Origin: an uncultured Eubacterium sp.
GTDB taxonomy: Bacteria > Bacillota > Clostridia > Lachnospirales > Lachnospiraceae
Assembly: GCA_947088865.1 (NCBI GenBank)
Contig: CAMUHY010000008.1
Coordinates: 1 to 64,000 of the forward strand
Direction of reading: 5' to 3'
DNA length: 64,000 bases
Shown here one piece after another: positions 1 through 6,771 of this stretch (positions are counted from its first letter, which is position 1; the number at the start of each line of letters is the position of its first letter). The notes beneath the pieces are model-generated. The model worked only from the letters and a program-made list of their open reading frames with translations. It did no database searches and had not been told where the DNA came from. The translations under genes and the position numbers were made by a program.

Positions 1-88
1 TAATCTTTGTTCCCACATGTTTCTTATAAAATCTCCAACAATCAGTATACACATTATAAACACGTTTTAATTCTTCATCTGTTATCAT
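1..88 (-). CDS. Small phage protein, N-terminal part only
   Basis: An ATG at 88 preceded by GGAGG opens a frame that runs off the left edge after 29 residues (it begins MITDEELKRVYNVYTDCWRF). It lies downstream of the replication module in the same direction, so it is probably the next gene of that operon. The fragment is too short to assign a family. Confidence 0.5.
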   Translation of the reverse strand, partial: MITDEELKRVYNVYTDCWRFYKKHVGTKI

Positions 89-207
89 CTATCAGCCTCC
101 CAACATCTTTGCTTTTTAATTTGCCCAATAAAAAGGCGCTCTTAACTGGCTCTATTCTTTCCTTGTCAAATTCACTTTAATTCTGTCCGCATTACACGGA
201 CATTTGC

Positions 208-420
208 TTACTACATCACTATTCTTTACTACATCACTTACTAGTACAATGTGAATAAATGATGTAGTAAAGAGCAAACCCTGTATTTATGCGGACTGTG
301 CTTACTGCGCAATGTGATGTAGTAAAGGGATTGCTTACTACGCAAAATCTGTTTACTACATCACCATGCGTAGTAAATAGAACCCGCTATTTTACTGTAT
401 TTCTAGCTTATTACATCACT
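208..420. repeat. Iteron-like array, candidate replication origin
   Basis: The core TTACTACATCAC, with small variants, occurs in both orientations near 208, 226, 260 (inverted), 315 (inverted), 335 (TTACTACGCA), 352, 367 (inverted variant) and 408. It sits directly after the stop of a replication-type ATPase gene. Nearby GTCCG...CGGAC hairpins (about 186-202 and 476-492) add secondary structure. Arrays like this next to a Rep gene are usual at theta origins of phages, satellites and plasmids. The origin role is inferred. Confidence 0.6.
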
Positions 421-431
421 TAAAACTTTGC

Positions 432-1457
432 TTAGGAAGACTTGTCAATTAAATAGCTGTAAAAAACTTTTGATTGTCCGTATCCTACGGACTTGCTTCC
501 AAGCAACCTACGCTTCCTAAGTTCCGTTTTCGCCCTATTTAAAGTACATTTACTTATCCCTGCTGCTTCTGCTGCCTCATCAAGTTCTTTTGTTAGTTTT
601 TCTCCATTTCTTAAAAATTCATATATAAAATGCTCTGCATCTTTTCGCTGTGGTGCTTGTCTTGTGTCAAAATCCATTTCTTGTACAAAATCACGGTCTT
701 TCTTATCTGAATATTGTTCAAATACTGCAATTCCATCATTAATTGTAAATATTGCGGTTTGTCCTGCTTCATCATAACTGCTTTTTTCATGTGACATATA
801 GCGTTTCCCATCACTTGTTTGTCCTACAATTAGAACACTTCGAGCAATGTCCCAAATATCAGAACTATCAGAAATTCTTTTTCTTCCATACACTCCACTT
901 TGCTTATTTGTATGACATATAACTAAAAATGTACAACTATATTTTTCACCTAATCCAAGTAAGCAACTTAAACAATCTCGCATTGTGTTTCTTTGTCCCA
1001 TTTGTATATTAGGTGGTATAAATGATTGAAGTGGGTCAAATATAACAAGGGCTGGTCTTTCTCGTTCAATTAAGGCTTCAAGTATTGGTGAATTAAATTT
1101 TATATCCTTAAAAAGCTTATCTTGAAGGCTTACAGAAAGAATGTTCCGTAAATTTGCACCACATTTCCTAAGTTTTGCTTTTAGTGTGTGTTCCATGCTA
1201 TCCTCCGAACTGAAAAACAAGACCTTTTGAGGGTTGCAAACTAAAAAGTTTTCTGGAATAGAATCAAAAAATACCTTTTTACCAGCACTTATTGATGCCG
1301 CTGCTCCACACCATGTAGTAGTTTTTCCGCTACCACCATCACCGCCCATTATAGTTATACAATTTTTAGGTATGTATGGATAAACTAGCCATTCTGCTTC
1401 TTTTTCTTCTACTTCTTCCATTGTAATAATTTTTGGAAGTTCTATATTACCATTCAA
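432..1457 (-). CDS. RepA-like AAA/RecA-fold replication ATPase
   Basis: This 341-residue protein has a Walker A motif GGDGGSGKTT near residues 38-47 and a Walker B-like stretch (PALVIFDPLQSF) near 135-146, the layout of RepA/RecA-fold hexameric helicases used by phages and mobile elements. The C-terminal ~70 residues resemble a winged helix (LTKELDEAAEAAGISKCTLN), suited to DNA binding. It overlaps the upstream primase-like gene by 11 bp, so the two are translationally coupled, and an iteron array follows its stop codon. It probably loads at or unwinds that origin. The ATPase fold is secure; the exact role is inferred. Confidence 0.85.
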   Translation of the reverse strand: MNGNIELPKIITMEEVEEKEAEWLVYPYIPKNCITIMGGDGGSGKTTTWCGAAASISAGKKVFFDSIPENFLVCNPQKVLFFSSEDSMEHTLKAKLRKCGANLRNILSVSLQDKLFKDIKFNSPILEALIERERPALVIFDPLQSFIPPNIQMGQRNTMRDCLSCLLGLGEKYSCTFLVICHTNKQSGVYGRKRISDSSDIWDIARSVLIVGQTSDGKRYMSHEKSSYDEAGQTAIFTINDGIAVFEQYSDKKDRDFVQEMDFDTRQAPQRKDAEHFIYEFLRNGEKLTKELDEAAEAAGISKCTLNRAKTELRKRRLLGSKSVGYGQSKVFYSYLIDKSS

Positions 1458-2199
1458 TATTGCACCTCCTATCTGCTCCAGACTTTCTTGTTAATTCAAA
1501 ATCTCGTTGTGTTATAATTTCCTCCAGTTCAGCTTTTGTGGCTTTAAATGAGCCATGTTCCGCTAGTATTGATAATACATCAAGCAGCCATTGTGGACGG
1601 TCGGAGGATAACCCCATTGATGGGTTGGGTTTCATACGAACATACATTTTTGAGTCTATGGCACATAATATGTCAAGTTGTAAATTAATTTGCTGTTGTT
1701 CTTTTATGCAATAACACCATTCGCTTGTAAATGGTTCATATATTTGTTTTTTCATAATAGCCTTATAAATGTTTTCCCAACGCTTTAAGTGGTCTATTTC
1801 GCCAAATAAAGCAGCCTTAAACTCCTGCTGCCGCTTTGCTTTCTTTTTCTCCTCCTGCTGCTGTAACTGTATGCGCCGTCTTGCTTCCTGTTTATCCACT
1901 TCTTGAGAATCTATTAACCCATAAAAGTTTTTCAATGTTCGTAATGCTTGCCAGTTATTTATGCCTTTTATATAGCTTACAAATGCGATAACATCACCGC
2001 TATGGTTCGCATTAGCAAAATCTGTAAATGTATTACTACTTGAATAAAGTGCAAGGCTAAATGTCTTATCTGGCGTTGATGGTGACTTTGTAAAAAAGAT
2101 TGAACCTCTTTGCTTTGGTTCTATATAAAAATCAGAACATATTTTTATTATCCCTATTCGATTTAATTCTTCTTTTGCAACTGTAAAATCTGATTTCAT
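1447..2199 (-). CDS. Primase-like protein with a cysteine-free CHC2-type domain
   Basis: This is a 250-residue protein. Its first ~95 residues follow the pattern of the DnaG N-terminal CHC2 domain (SPSTPDKTFSL, FTDFANANHSGDVIAFVSY), but the zinc-binding Cys/His positions are absent. The middle is a charged helical stretch rich in Gln, Lys and Arg (about 110-140). It overlaps the AAA ATPase gene and follows an excisionase-like HTH gene, a usual replication-module order in Gram-positive mobile elements. It may prime or bind the origin DNA. Loss of the metal ligands suggests a structural rather than zinc-dependent role. Confidence 0.65.
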   Translation of the reverse strand: MKSDFTVAKEELNRIGIIKICSDFYIEPKQRGSIFFTKSPSTPDKTFSLALYSSSNTFTDFANANHSGDVIAFVSYIKGINNWQALRTLKNFYGLIDSQEVDKQEARRRIQLQQQEEKKKAKRQQEFKAALFGEIDHLKRWENIYKAIMKKQIYEPFTSEWCYCIKEQQQINLQLDILCAIDSKMYVRMKPNPSMGLSSDRPQWLLDVLSILAEHGSFKATKAELEEIITQRDFELTRKSGADRRCNIEW

Positions 2200-2211
2200 G
2201 CTAACGCCGCC

Positions 2212-2418
2212 TTATTCTGCCTTACTTCTAAAGTAATCGTCTAAGACTTCTCTTAAATAGCCATTCTTTCTGCAACCTATCCTAACCACCGCCCCTGCTT
2301 CGTTTGCTATATCTAAAAGTCTATTTCTACCTATATTGTAGCGTGTTTTTGCTTGCAATTCTGAAAGTACTAATATCTCATTTAAACTTATTTTTTCATT
2401 TATTTGTAATATATTCAT
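2212..2418 (-). CDS. Excisionase-like helix-turn-helix protein
   Basis: This 68-residue basic protein carries an HTH_17/Xis-like pattern (LSELQAKTRYNIGRNRLLDI, then GYLREVLDDYF). Proteins of this type bind DNA as excisionases or small regulators in phages and Tn916-like elements. It lies 12 bp upstream of the primase-like gene. Whether it directs excision or replication control cannot be told from sequence. Confidence 0.65.
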   Translation of the reverse strand: MNILQINEKISLNEILVLSELQAKTRYNIGRNRLLDIANEAGAVVRIGCRKNGYLREVLDDYFRSKAE

Positions 2419-2489
2419 ATTAATTATTCCTTTCTACTATAAATATTTGCCTTATAAAACTTGTGTAAAATCTGTGTAAACTGTTAAAA

Positions 2490-2801
2490 TCATATCAATA
2501 CAACAATCATATTTCTTTTATTTATGCTACTTTTAATATACTGAATTTGTTTCACTGCACAAACTAAATCAAAATGTTCAAGGTCATCTGGCTGAAATGT
2601 TTTCTTTGCCTGTAAAAATTCACCTGCTGCCATATCCACTGCAATATGCTCAAGTTCTTCAGGTATATCTTGCCAGTTAATTTCATTCTTAATCGTATTA
2701 CGTACTTTTTCCATACAAAAAGTCAAGGAAAATTCATCATCTTCCTTAACCTCATAACGAAATGACCTTAATCTTTCTTTTAAAGAATGAATGTCAAATA
2801 T
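2490..2801 (-). CDS. Phage head-tail connector, truncated, unusual start
   Basis: The open frame continues upstream of the only internal ATG (2726) to about 2801, giving FDIHSLKERLRSF and then KVRNTIKNEINWQDIPEEL, which I recognise as the gp6-like connector family of clostridial phages. An in-frame TGA lies just upstream, and the only codon at the expected start position is ATA, so the start may be damaged. The usual C-terminal part of the family is missing: after AVKQIQ the protein ends in an unrelated basic tail (YIKSSINKRN). It lies just after the capsid gene, exactly where the structural module stops. Confidence 0.55.
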   Translation of the reverse strand: MFDIHSLKERLRSFRYEVKEDDEFSLTFCMEKVRNTIKNEINWQDIPEELEHIAVDMAAGEFLQAKKTFQPDDLEHFDLVCAVKQIQYIKSSINKRNMIVVLI

Positions 2802-2821
2802 TACAAATCACCTGCCTTTAA

Positions 2822-4045
2822 TTATCCTCTTGAAATAATACGAGCAATTGGAATTACCTTATGGTTAATATAGCTGCGGTCTTTCTCCGTTTTTTCACCC
2901 GAATGTACCAATGACCAATTTTCACCATTTTTTAATTCTGTATCCGTAGGTGAAAGACTTGCCTGTGATTTTTTCTCATAAGAAATTCCAAAAGGTGCAA
3001 ATACTTTGCGCTGTCTACTATAAAGAGTATCCTCGCCACCATTCTTTGACGGATTGCGGTTCATTTCATAAGGTACCTTTACCCCTAAATCTTCATAAGA
3101 AAATGAGCCATTTCCAAGAACAAACGTTGTATATTCCGTAAAATCATCTACAAATACAACATAATCGCCAACTGCTGGTGTTCCATAATCATCTGCAACA
3201 GGGGTAACTGCTGCAAGTTTAATCTGTTTTGCTGTTGCTGTTGCACTATCAGCAACCACTTCTAAAGCTCCCTCATCAGTGGATTTTGCTTTGATATAAA
3301 AGCCTTCCTGTGCAACCGTAGGCATATCATCATCAATCACCACTAATTTACCATTCCAAGTATACAAGTCAAGTTCCCTTTGAATACCTTGTGCATCGGT
3401 ATATTTTAGATGTGCGACAAGATTTAGATTTTCAAGATTTGTTGCAACATCACTGTGCATAAATACTAATGTAAACTTCTTTTTATTTGCACCACATGCT
3501 TTATTTGCTGCACTGTTTAATGTCGTTGCTGACATTTTGCCATCAATCTTTTTTGTCACATCATAAGTATGATTGTTGACAAATTCAAGGTTTTTTGCTC
3601 CAGTCATAGCAAATAAGCCCTGTAAGATTGCAATAATTGTGTCTTGGTCAACTCCATCCCAGTATTCACCAACTTGGTCAGCTATATTTTGCATAAAGTC
3701 TACACCGCCAGTAATATCATAGCTAAAATCTTTTTCAACCCAAGCCTTTGCACGACCAATGGCAACAATTCCCTGTTCAAAGGTCTTTGTACTCGTTGCA
3801 GTAATATCGGTCTGACCATCATAATTAACAGCGTCCCCATCTAATAAACCACGCATTGCAATACGTGCGTAACCTGTACCGCCTTGACTGCCTCCTAGTG
3901 TCGCCTTAATATCAGGATTGCCCGCTAATGCTTTTGATTTCTTAATTTCGTGCATATGAAGGTTTGGAACTCTTCCAACCATATATTTAAAAGCCTGAGG
4001 ATTAAAACTTTTAGAATCAAACTTATCGTTTGGCATATATTTCAC
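2822..4045 (-). CDS. Phage major capsid (coat) protein
   Basis: This 407-residue protein matches the coat protein type of many Clostridia phages: N-terminal NPQAFKYMVGRVPN, central TATSTKTFEQGIVAIGRAKA and DITGGVDFMQNIADQV. It follows the scaffold gene by 31 bp, the usual order. A GTG at 4045 is the outer start; an ATG nine bases later gives MPNDKF and is equally plausible. It has no protease-cleaved prohead extension, in keeping with a separate scaffold. It would form the head shell. Confidence 0.88.
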   Translation of the reverse strand: MKYMPNDKFDSKSFNPQAFKYMVGRVPNLHMHEIKKSKALAGNPDIKATLGGSQGGTGYARIAMRGLLDGDAVNYDGQTDITATSTKTFEQGIVAIGRAKAWVEKDFSYDITGGVDFMQNIADQVGEYWDGVDQDTIIAILQGLFAMTGAKNLEFVNNHTYDVTKKIDGKMSATTLNSAANKACGANKKKFTLVFMHSDVATNLENLNLVAHLKYTDAQGIQRELDLYTWNGKLVVIDDDMPTVAQEGFYIKAKSTDEGALEVVADSATATAKQIKLAAVTPVADDYGTPAVGDYVVFVDDFTEYTTFVLGNGSFSYEDLGVKVPYEMNRNPSKNGGEDTLYSRQRKVFAPFGISYEKKSQASLSPTDTELKNGENWSLVHSGEKTEKDRSYINHKVIPIARIISRG

Positions 4046-4076
4046 CGAACCTTTCTTTTATTTTTCTAATTTACAA

Positions 4077-4697
4077 TTATTCTCCTAATGTACTATCTGG
4101 ATTTTCTGCTAAATAAGCACAAAGTTCATCATAATTCATCTTAGAAGTATCCACTTGTGTGCTTGGTTTTTGCTGTGCTGACACACCTGGCTGAAAACCC
4201 TTAAATGTTTGCTGTGTCTGCTGTGCAGCCTCAAACAAGAATTTTGTATCATCAGCAGCAACCAACTTTTCAATCTGTTCCTGCAAACCTTTGACATTTC
4301 CTTCCTTGTCAAATTTAACGTCGCTTAAATCAAGCAAAGCCTTCACTGCTTTAATATTTTTTGCCTTTGCGCCAGATAATGCTTTTTCCACTGCAAAATC
4401 TACTTTTAACTGATTCATTTCAGCCTCATAGCTTTCTTTTGCTTTCGTATTTTCGGCTTGCAAATCTGCAATCTGCTTTGTTAAAGCTTCGTTGTCCCCT
4501 GCTGATGTTTTTAGTGTCTCAAGTTGTTTGTCTCTGTCTGACACTTGGTTTTTTAGTCCATCATTTTCAGTCTGTAAATTTTGAATTTGTGTTGAAGAAA
4601 CAGATTTTTCATTTTTAATGTCATCTTCATTGATTTTCATAACACTATCAATCTGTTCTTTAGACAATCCCAAATCCTCTAACTGCTTTTTTGTCAT
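4077..4697 (-). CDS. Phage scaffolding protein (GP20 family)
   Basis: A 206-residue acidic, coiled-coil protein. It begins MTKKQLEDLGLSKEQIDSVM, the signature of GP20-type scaffolds, followed by a long heptad region (about 40-110) and a flexible Gln-rich C-terminal part. Scaffolds of this kind guide capsid assembly and leave before maturation. It lies just upstream of the capsid gene. A terminator hairpin precedes it (4734-4762), so this gene pair may use its own promoter or depend on read-through. Confidence 0.88.
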   Translation of the reverse strand: MTKKQLEDLGLSKEQIDSVMKINEDDIKNEKSVSSTQIQNLQTENDGLKNQVSDRDKQLETLKTSAGDNEALTKQIADLQAENTKAKESYEAEMNQLKVDFAVEKALSGAKAKNIKAVKALLDLSDVKFDKEGNVKGLQEQIEKLVAADDTKFLFEAAQQTQQTFKGFQPGVSAQQKPSTQVDTSKMNYDELCAYLAENPDSTLGE

Positions 4698-4733
4698 TAT
4701 TTTACCTCGCTTTCAACTATATTTTTATAAAAC

Positions 4734-4762
4734 AAAAGGACATCCGCTGGTGGATGCCCTTT
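4734..4762 (-). terminator. Rho-independent terminator after the antirepressor gene
   Basis: On the minus strand an AAAGGGCATCC / GGATGTCCTTT stem with a short loop is followed by TTGTTTT. It lies between the antirepressor stop and the scaffold start, so it ends the antirepressor cassette inside the structural operon. Confidence 0.7.
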
Positions 4763-4799
4763 GAATTATCGTTATTTTATTTTATATTTGTCTTTAATG

Positions 4800-5591
4800 T
4801 TATGCACAATATTTAATTTCATACTCTGAAACAATCTTAGAGAAAATTTCTCTAAGTTTTTTATCATCTTCAATAATATCCATTCGGTTTATTCCATTAA
4901 TTTCAGTCTTAGTACAACCATTATCCGCCATTCTTTGTTTCTTATTACGCAATCTTGTACTTAAATCACACCCTGCTCTATACTCCAGTTCTGAATACAT
5001 TTCTTTACGAAGAACATTAAAAGGCTTGTTAATACTTTTTTGTATACGATTAAACTTTCCATTAATTTCTTCTCTCCAGTTATCAAATACAGGCTTAACA
5101 GCTTCTTTGATATTTTCTGTCGTTTCAACCGCTTTCTGTGCTATTTCCTTTGCTTCTTTTGCATTGCGCTCTGTTTGTGCCATTTGGTCTAACATTCCAT
5201 AAAGCATTTGCATTTGAGGAGATAAATCTGTTACAAGCTGTCGAACTCTAAAGTATCCATTTACAAGTTCTCGTTGTATTTTCCAAGCTAAATCATCTGT
5301 AAAGGACTTAACTAACATTAAATAGCCTTGTTCTGTGATAAGTACCTTATCCATATAATCATTGTCTGATATAGGAAATAAGCAGCTTGTACGAATTTCG
5401 TCCGAGCCTACAAGATAAAAATCTTCTCCCTTAATAAACCTCTTCTTGTTTGTATTAAAATTTCGTCTTGCTGTTCCATCTGGTCTATTATGAACAATAT
5501 CAATATCTTTAAATGTTACTACTCGTTTACCATTATATTCTTTAACTGAAATATCAACATTTCCAATATGTACTAAAGTATTGCTAATCAT
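4800..5591 (-). CDS. Phage antirepressor, ORF6N family
   Basis: A 263-residue protein with an N-terminal ORF6N/BRO-type DNA-binding domain (VTFKDIDIVHNRPDGTARRN, then GEDFYLV and LITEQGYLMLVKSF), a helical linker (about 120-175) and a basic C-terminal domain (LRKEMYSELEYRAGCDLSTR). Such proteins counter or replace the lysogeny repressor. It sits between head genes, an unusual place, with its own terminator, and starts 2 bp after a small upstream gene. It looks like an independently regulated 'moron' cassette. Confidence 0.8.
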   Translation of the reverse strand: MISNTLVHIGNVDISVKEYNGKRVVTFKDIDIVHNRPDGTARRNFNTNKKRFIKGEDFYLVGSDEIRTSCLFPISDNDYMDKVLITEQGYLMLVKSFTDDLAWKIQRELVNGYFRVRQLVTDLSPQMQMLYGMLDQMAQTERNAKEAKEIAQKAVETTENIKEAVKPVFDNWREEINGKFNRIQKSINKPFNVLRKEMYSELEYRAGCDLSTRLRNKKQRMADNGCTKTEINGINRMDIIEDDKKLREIFSKIVSEYEIKYCA

Positions 5592-5593
5592 AT

Positions 5594-5794
5594 TTATTCC
5601 CCCTTCCTTAATTCTGCTTTTGTGGCTTTCATTCCCTGCATATAACCAAACCTAAAACCATTACAAATTAAATCATATACATTATTACTTTTAGCATAAA
5701 TATCTTTAATATTTTCTGCATACAAATCATAATTTGCATTAATCACTTTTAAAGAAGAAGCTACTACCTTCATTGTATTCTTTACTCTTGCCAT
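5594..5794 (-). CDS. Small phage protein of unknown function
   Basis: The start at 5794 is supported by GGAGG seven bases upstream; it gives 66 residues (MARVKNTMKVVASSLKVINA at the N-terminus). The predicted protein is helical and basic at both ends, with no family I recognise. It is coupled to the antirepressor gene (2-bp gap), so the two are probably made together. Confidence 0.6.
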   Translation of the reverse strand: MARVKNTMKVVASSLKVINANYDLYAENIKDIYAKSNNVYDLICNGFRFGYMQGMKATKAELRKGE

Positions 5795-5856
5795 AAAAAA
5801 CCTCCATTTGCAATTTTTAAGTTGCCAAACAGAGGTACACGTTGTATAATATTCGT

Positions 5857-5928
5857 GTACCGCCTTTTGGCGTGTGTTAGTATAGAGCGTTTGCATGATT
5901 GGTAGTCGGGCAACGCTCTATTTTTCTT
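5857..5928 (+). ncRNA. Putative small RNA opposite the regulator cassette
   Basis: On the plus strand a promoter TTGCCA-17 bp-TATAAT (5822-5850) is followed about 33 bases later by a TAGAGCGTT...AACGCTCTA hairpin (5883-5920) and TTTTTCTTT, a rho-independent terminator. The predicted transcript is about 70 nt, carries no obvious ORF, and runs antisense across the space between two minus-strand regulator genes. A GGTACACG/CGTGTACC palindrome spans the -10 box and could be an operator. Transcription is inferred. Confidence 0.4.
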
Positions 5929-6103
5929 TAGTCAACCTATTATGCAAATCATCAACCATTTCTTCAAGCAAATTCGTTTGAGTTTTCCCTGTAATTTCAG
6001 AACACTCTTGAAATTTTTTCTTTGTTGTTGCTGTTACTCTCAAAGCAATTTGCTTATTTTTAGGCTCTTCTCCAATAATAGGTCTTCCAGTTCTGGGCGA
6101 CAT
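5918..6103 (-). CDS. Ribbon-helix-helix (CopG/Arc-like) regulator
   Basis: A 61-residue protein: an N-terminal basic arm (MSPRTGRPIIGEEPKNK), then a beta strand IALRVTAT and two helices, the RHH layout. The start at 6103 has GAGGTG six bases upstream; other ATGs lie at 6109 and upstream. Proteins of this size act as dimeric repressors or antitoxins. Its neighbours suggest control of the antirepressor cassette. The palindrome at 5834-5858 is a candidate operator. Confidence 0.7.
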   Translation of the reverse strand: MSPRTGRPIIGEEPKNKQIALRVTATTKKKFQECSEITGKTQTNLLEEMVDDLHNRLTKEK

Positions 6104-6189
6104 TTTCATCACCTCACTTTCGCCTAGATATAAATTAACATACATCTAGGCATAAGTCAACACCTATTTTAAAATTTATTAAAAACCAC

Positions 6190-6218
6190 TTGCCCCCTAT
6201 TATTAAATATGATATATT
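6190..6218 (+). promoter_or_regulatory. Promoter of antitoxin RNA
   Basis: TTGCCC (6190-6195), a 17-bp spacer and TATATT (6213-6218) point rightwards into the antisense RNA that overlaps the 3' end of the holin-like toxin gene. Confidence 0.55.
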
Positions 6219-6224
6219 AAACAT

Positions 6225-6320
6225 ACAAAAAGGAATAACCGCCCACAAAGTGGTTAGCCTCCAGATTTGCTTATAAGCCTACCTGAATCCGCCAAGAAAC
6301 AAGGTAGGCTTATTTATTTT
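6225..6320 (+). ncRNA. Type I antitoxin RNA (RatA-like)
   Basis: The predicted plus-strand RNA starts near 6225 and ends at a 12-bp perfect hairpin (6273-6313, ATAAGCCTACCT / AGGTAGGCTTAT) followed by TTATTTT. It overlaps the 3' end of the toxin mRNA, which uses the same hairpin in the opposite direction. The arrangement and the ACCGCCCACAAAG and GAATCCGCCAAGAAACA segments are what I know from the antisense RNAs of holin-like/TxpA-type toxins in Firmicutes. Confidence 0.7.
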
Positions 6321-6409
6321 CGCTTGTTGTTCCTATCTATGTAGGCAAGCAGTGCAATAAGAAAATTACCGCCTAAAAATAACAGGCTTAAAACTTGGTA
6401 TGTATCCAT
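6314..6409 (-). CDS. Holin-like type I toxin (TxpA/BsrG type)
   Basis: A 31-residue peptide: MDTYQVLSLLFLGGNF, a single membrane helix (about residues 6-24), then a basic tail YIDRNNKRK. This is the classic form of the small membrane toxins held silent by antisense RNA. The start is preceded by GGGAGGTGGTGCAT. The leader carries CCTCCC, which can pair with that GGGAGG and hide the ribosome site, as in known type I toxins. A promoter (6483-6511) lies about 75 bases upstream. It is probably a prophage stability module. Confidence 0.85.
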   Translation of the reverse strand: MDTYQVLSLLFLGGNFLIALLAYIDRNNKRK

Positions 6410-6482
6410 ATGCACCACCTCCCTTCTTTTGTTAAAAAAGTTGGGAGGCTACCACCTTGTAACACGATTATTCCATGTTGAT

Positions 6483-6511
6483 ACTATAACACAATATTTT
6501 CCATATGGCAA
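6483..6511 (-). promoter_or_regulatory. Promoter of the type I toxin
   Basis: On the minus strand TTGCCA (6506-6511), a 17-bp spacer and TATAGT (6483-6488) precede a leader of about 70 nt containing the CCTCCC/GGGAGG hairpin. Confidence 0.55.
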
Positions 6512-6582
6512 TTTAAAAAATAGTTTCATACAAAAGTTATTTAATCTTACTATCATACAAATCTACACTACTCTCAAACGAA

Positions 6583-6768
6583 CTATGGTGCCTTTTCTTT
6601 TGTCATTTTTCCATTAATAAAATCCCATAATATTTTTTCTGACTGCTCTTTTTCTTCATTAGATAACTCGCGGCTTTCTCCTATAGGTACAAACTTCGGA
6701 ATATCAGCTTTTATCATTTTCTCTTTATCCTCTTTAGACAATCCTTTATATATATCCTCATATGACAT
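6583..6768 (-). CDS. Small acidic protein, candidate immunity factor
   Basis: A 61-residue protein (MSYEDIYKGLSKEDKEKMIK at the start, then LSNEEKEQSEKILWDFINGK). I do not recognise a family. It begins 3 bp after the stop of the MuF-ADP-ribosyltransferase gene, so the two are co-translated. Polymorphic toxins, including phage MuF toxins, are typically followed by a small immunity gene, which makes that the leading guess here. An ordinary small head protein is the alternative. Confidence 0.55.
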   Translation of the reverse strand: MSYEDIYKGLSKEDKEKMIKADIPKFVPIGESRELSNEEKEQSEKILWDFINGKMTKEKAP

Positions 6769-6771
6769 ATT

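Noticed and set aside
1433-1714. Plus-strand ORF opposite the primase-like gene
   Set aside because: Antisense shadow with low-complexity Ser/Cys-rich product and no ribosome site.
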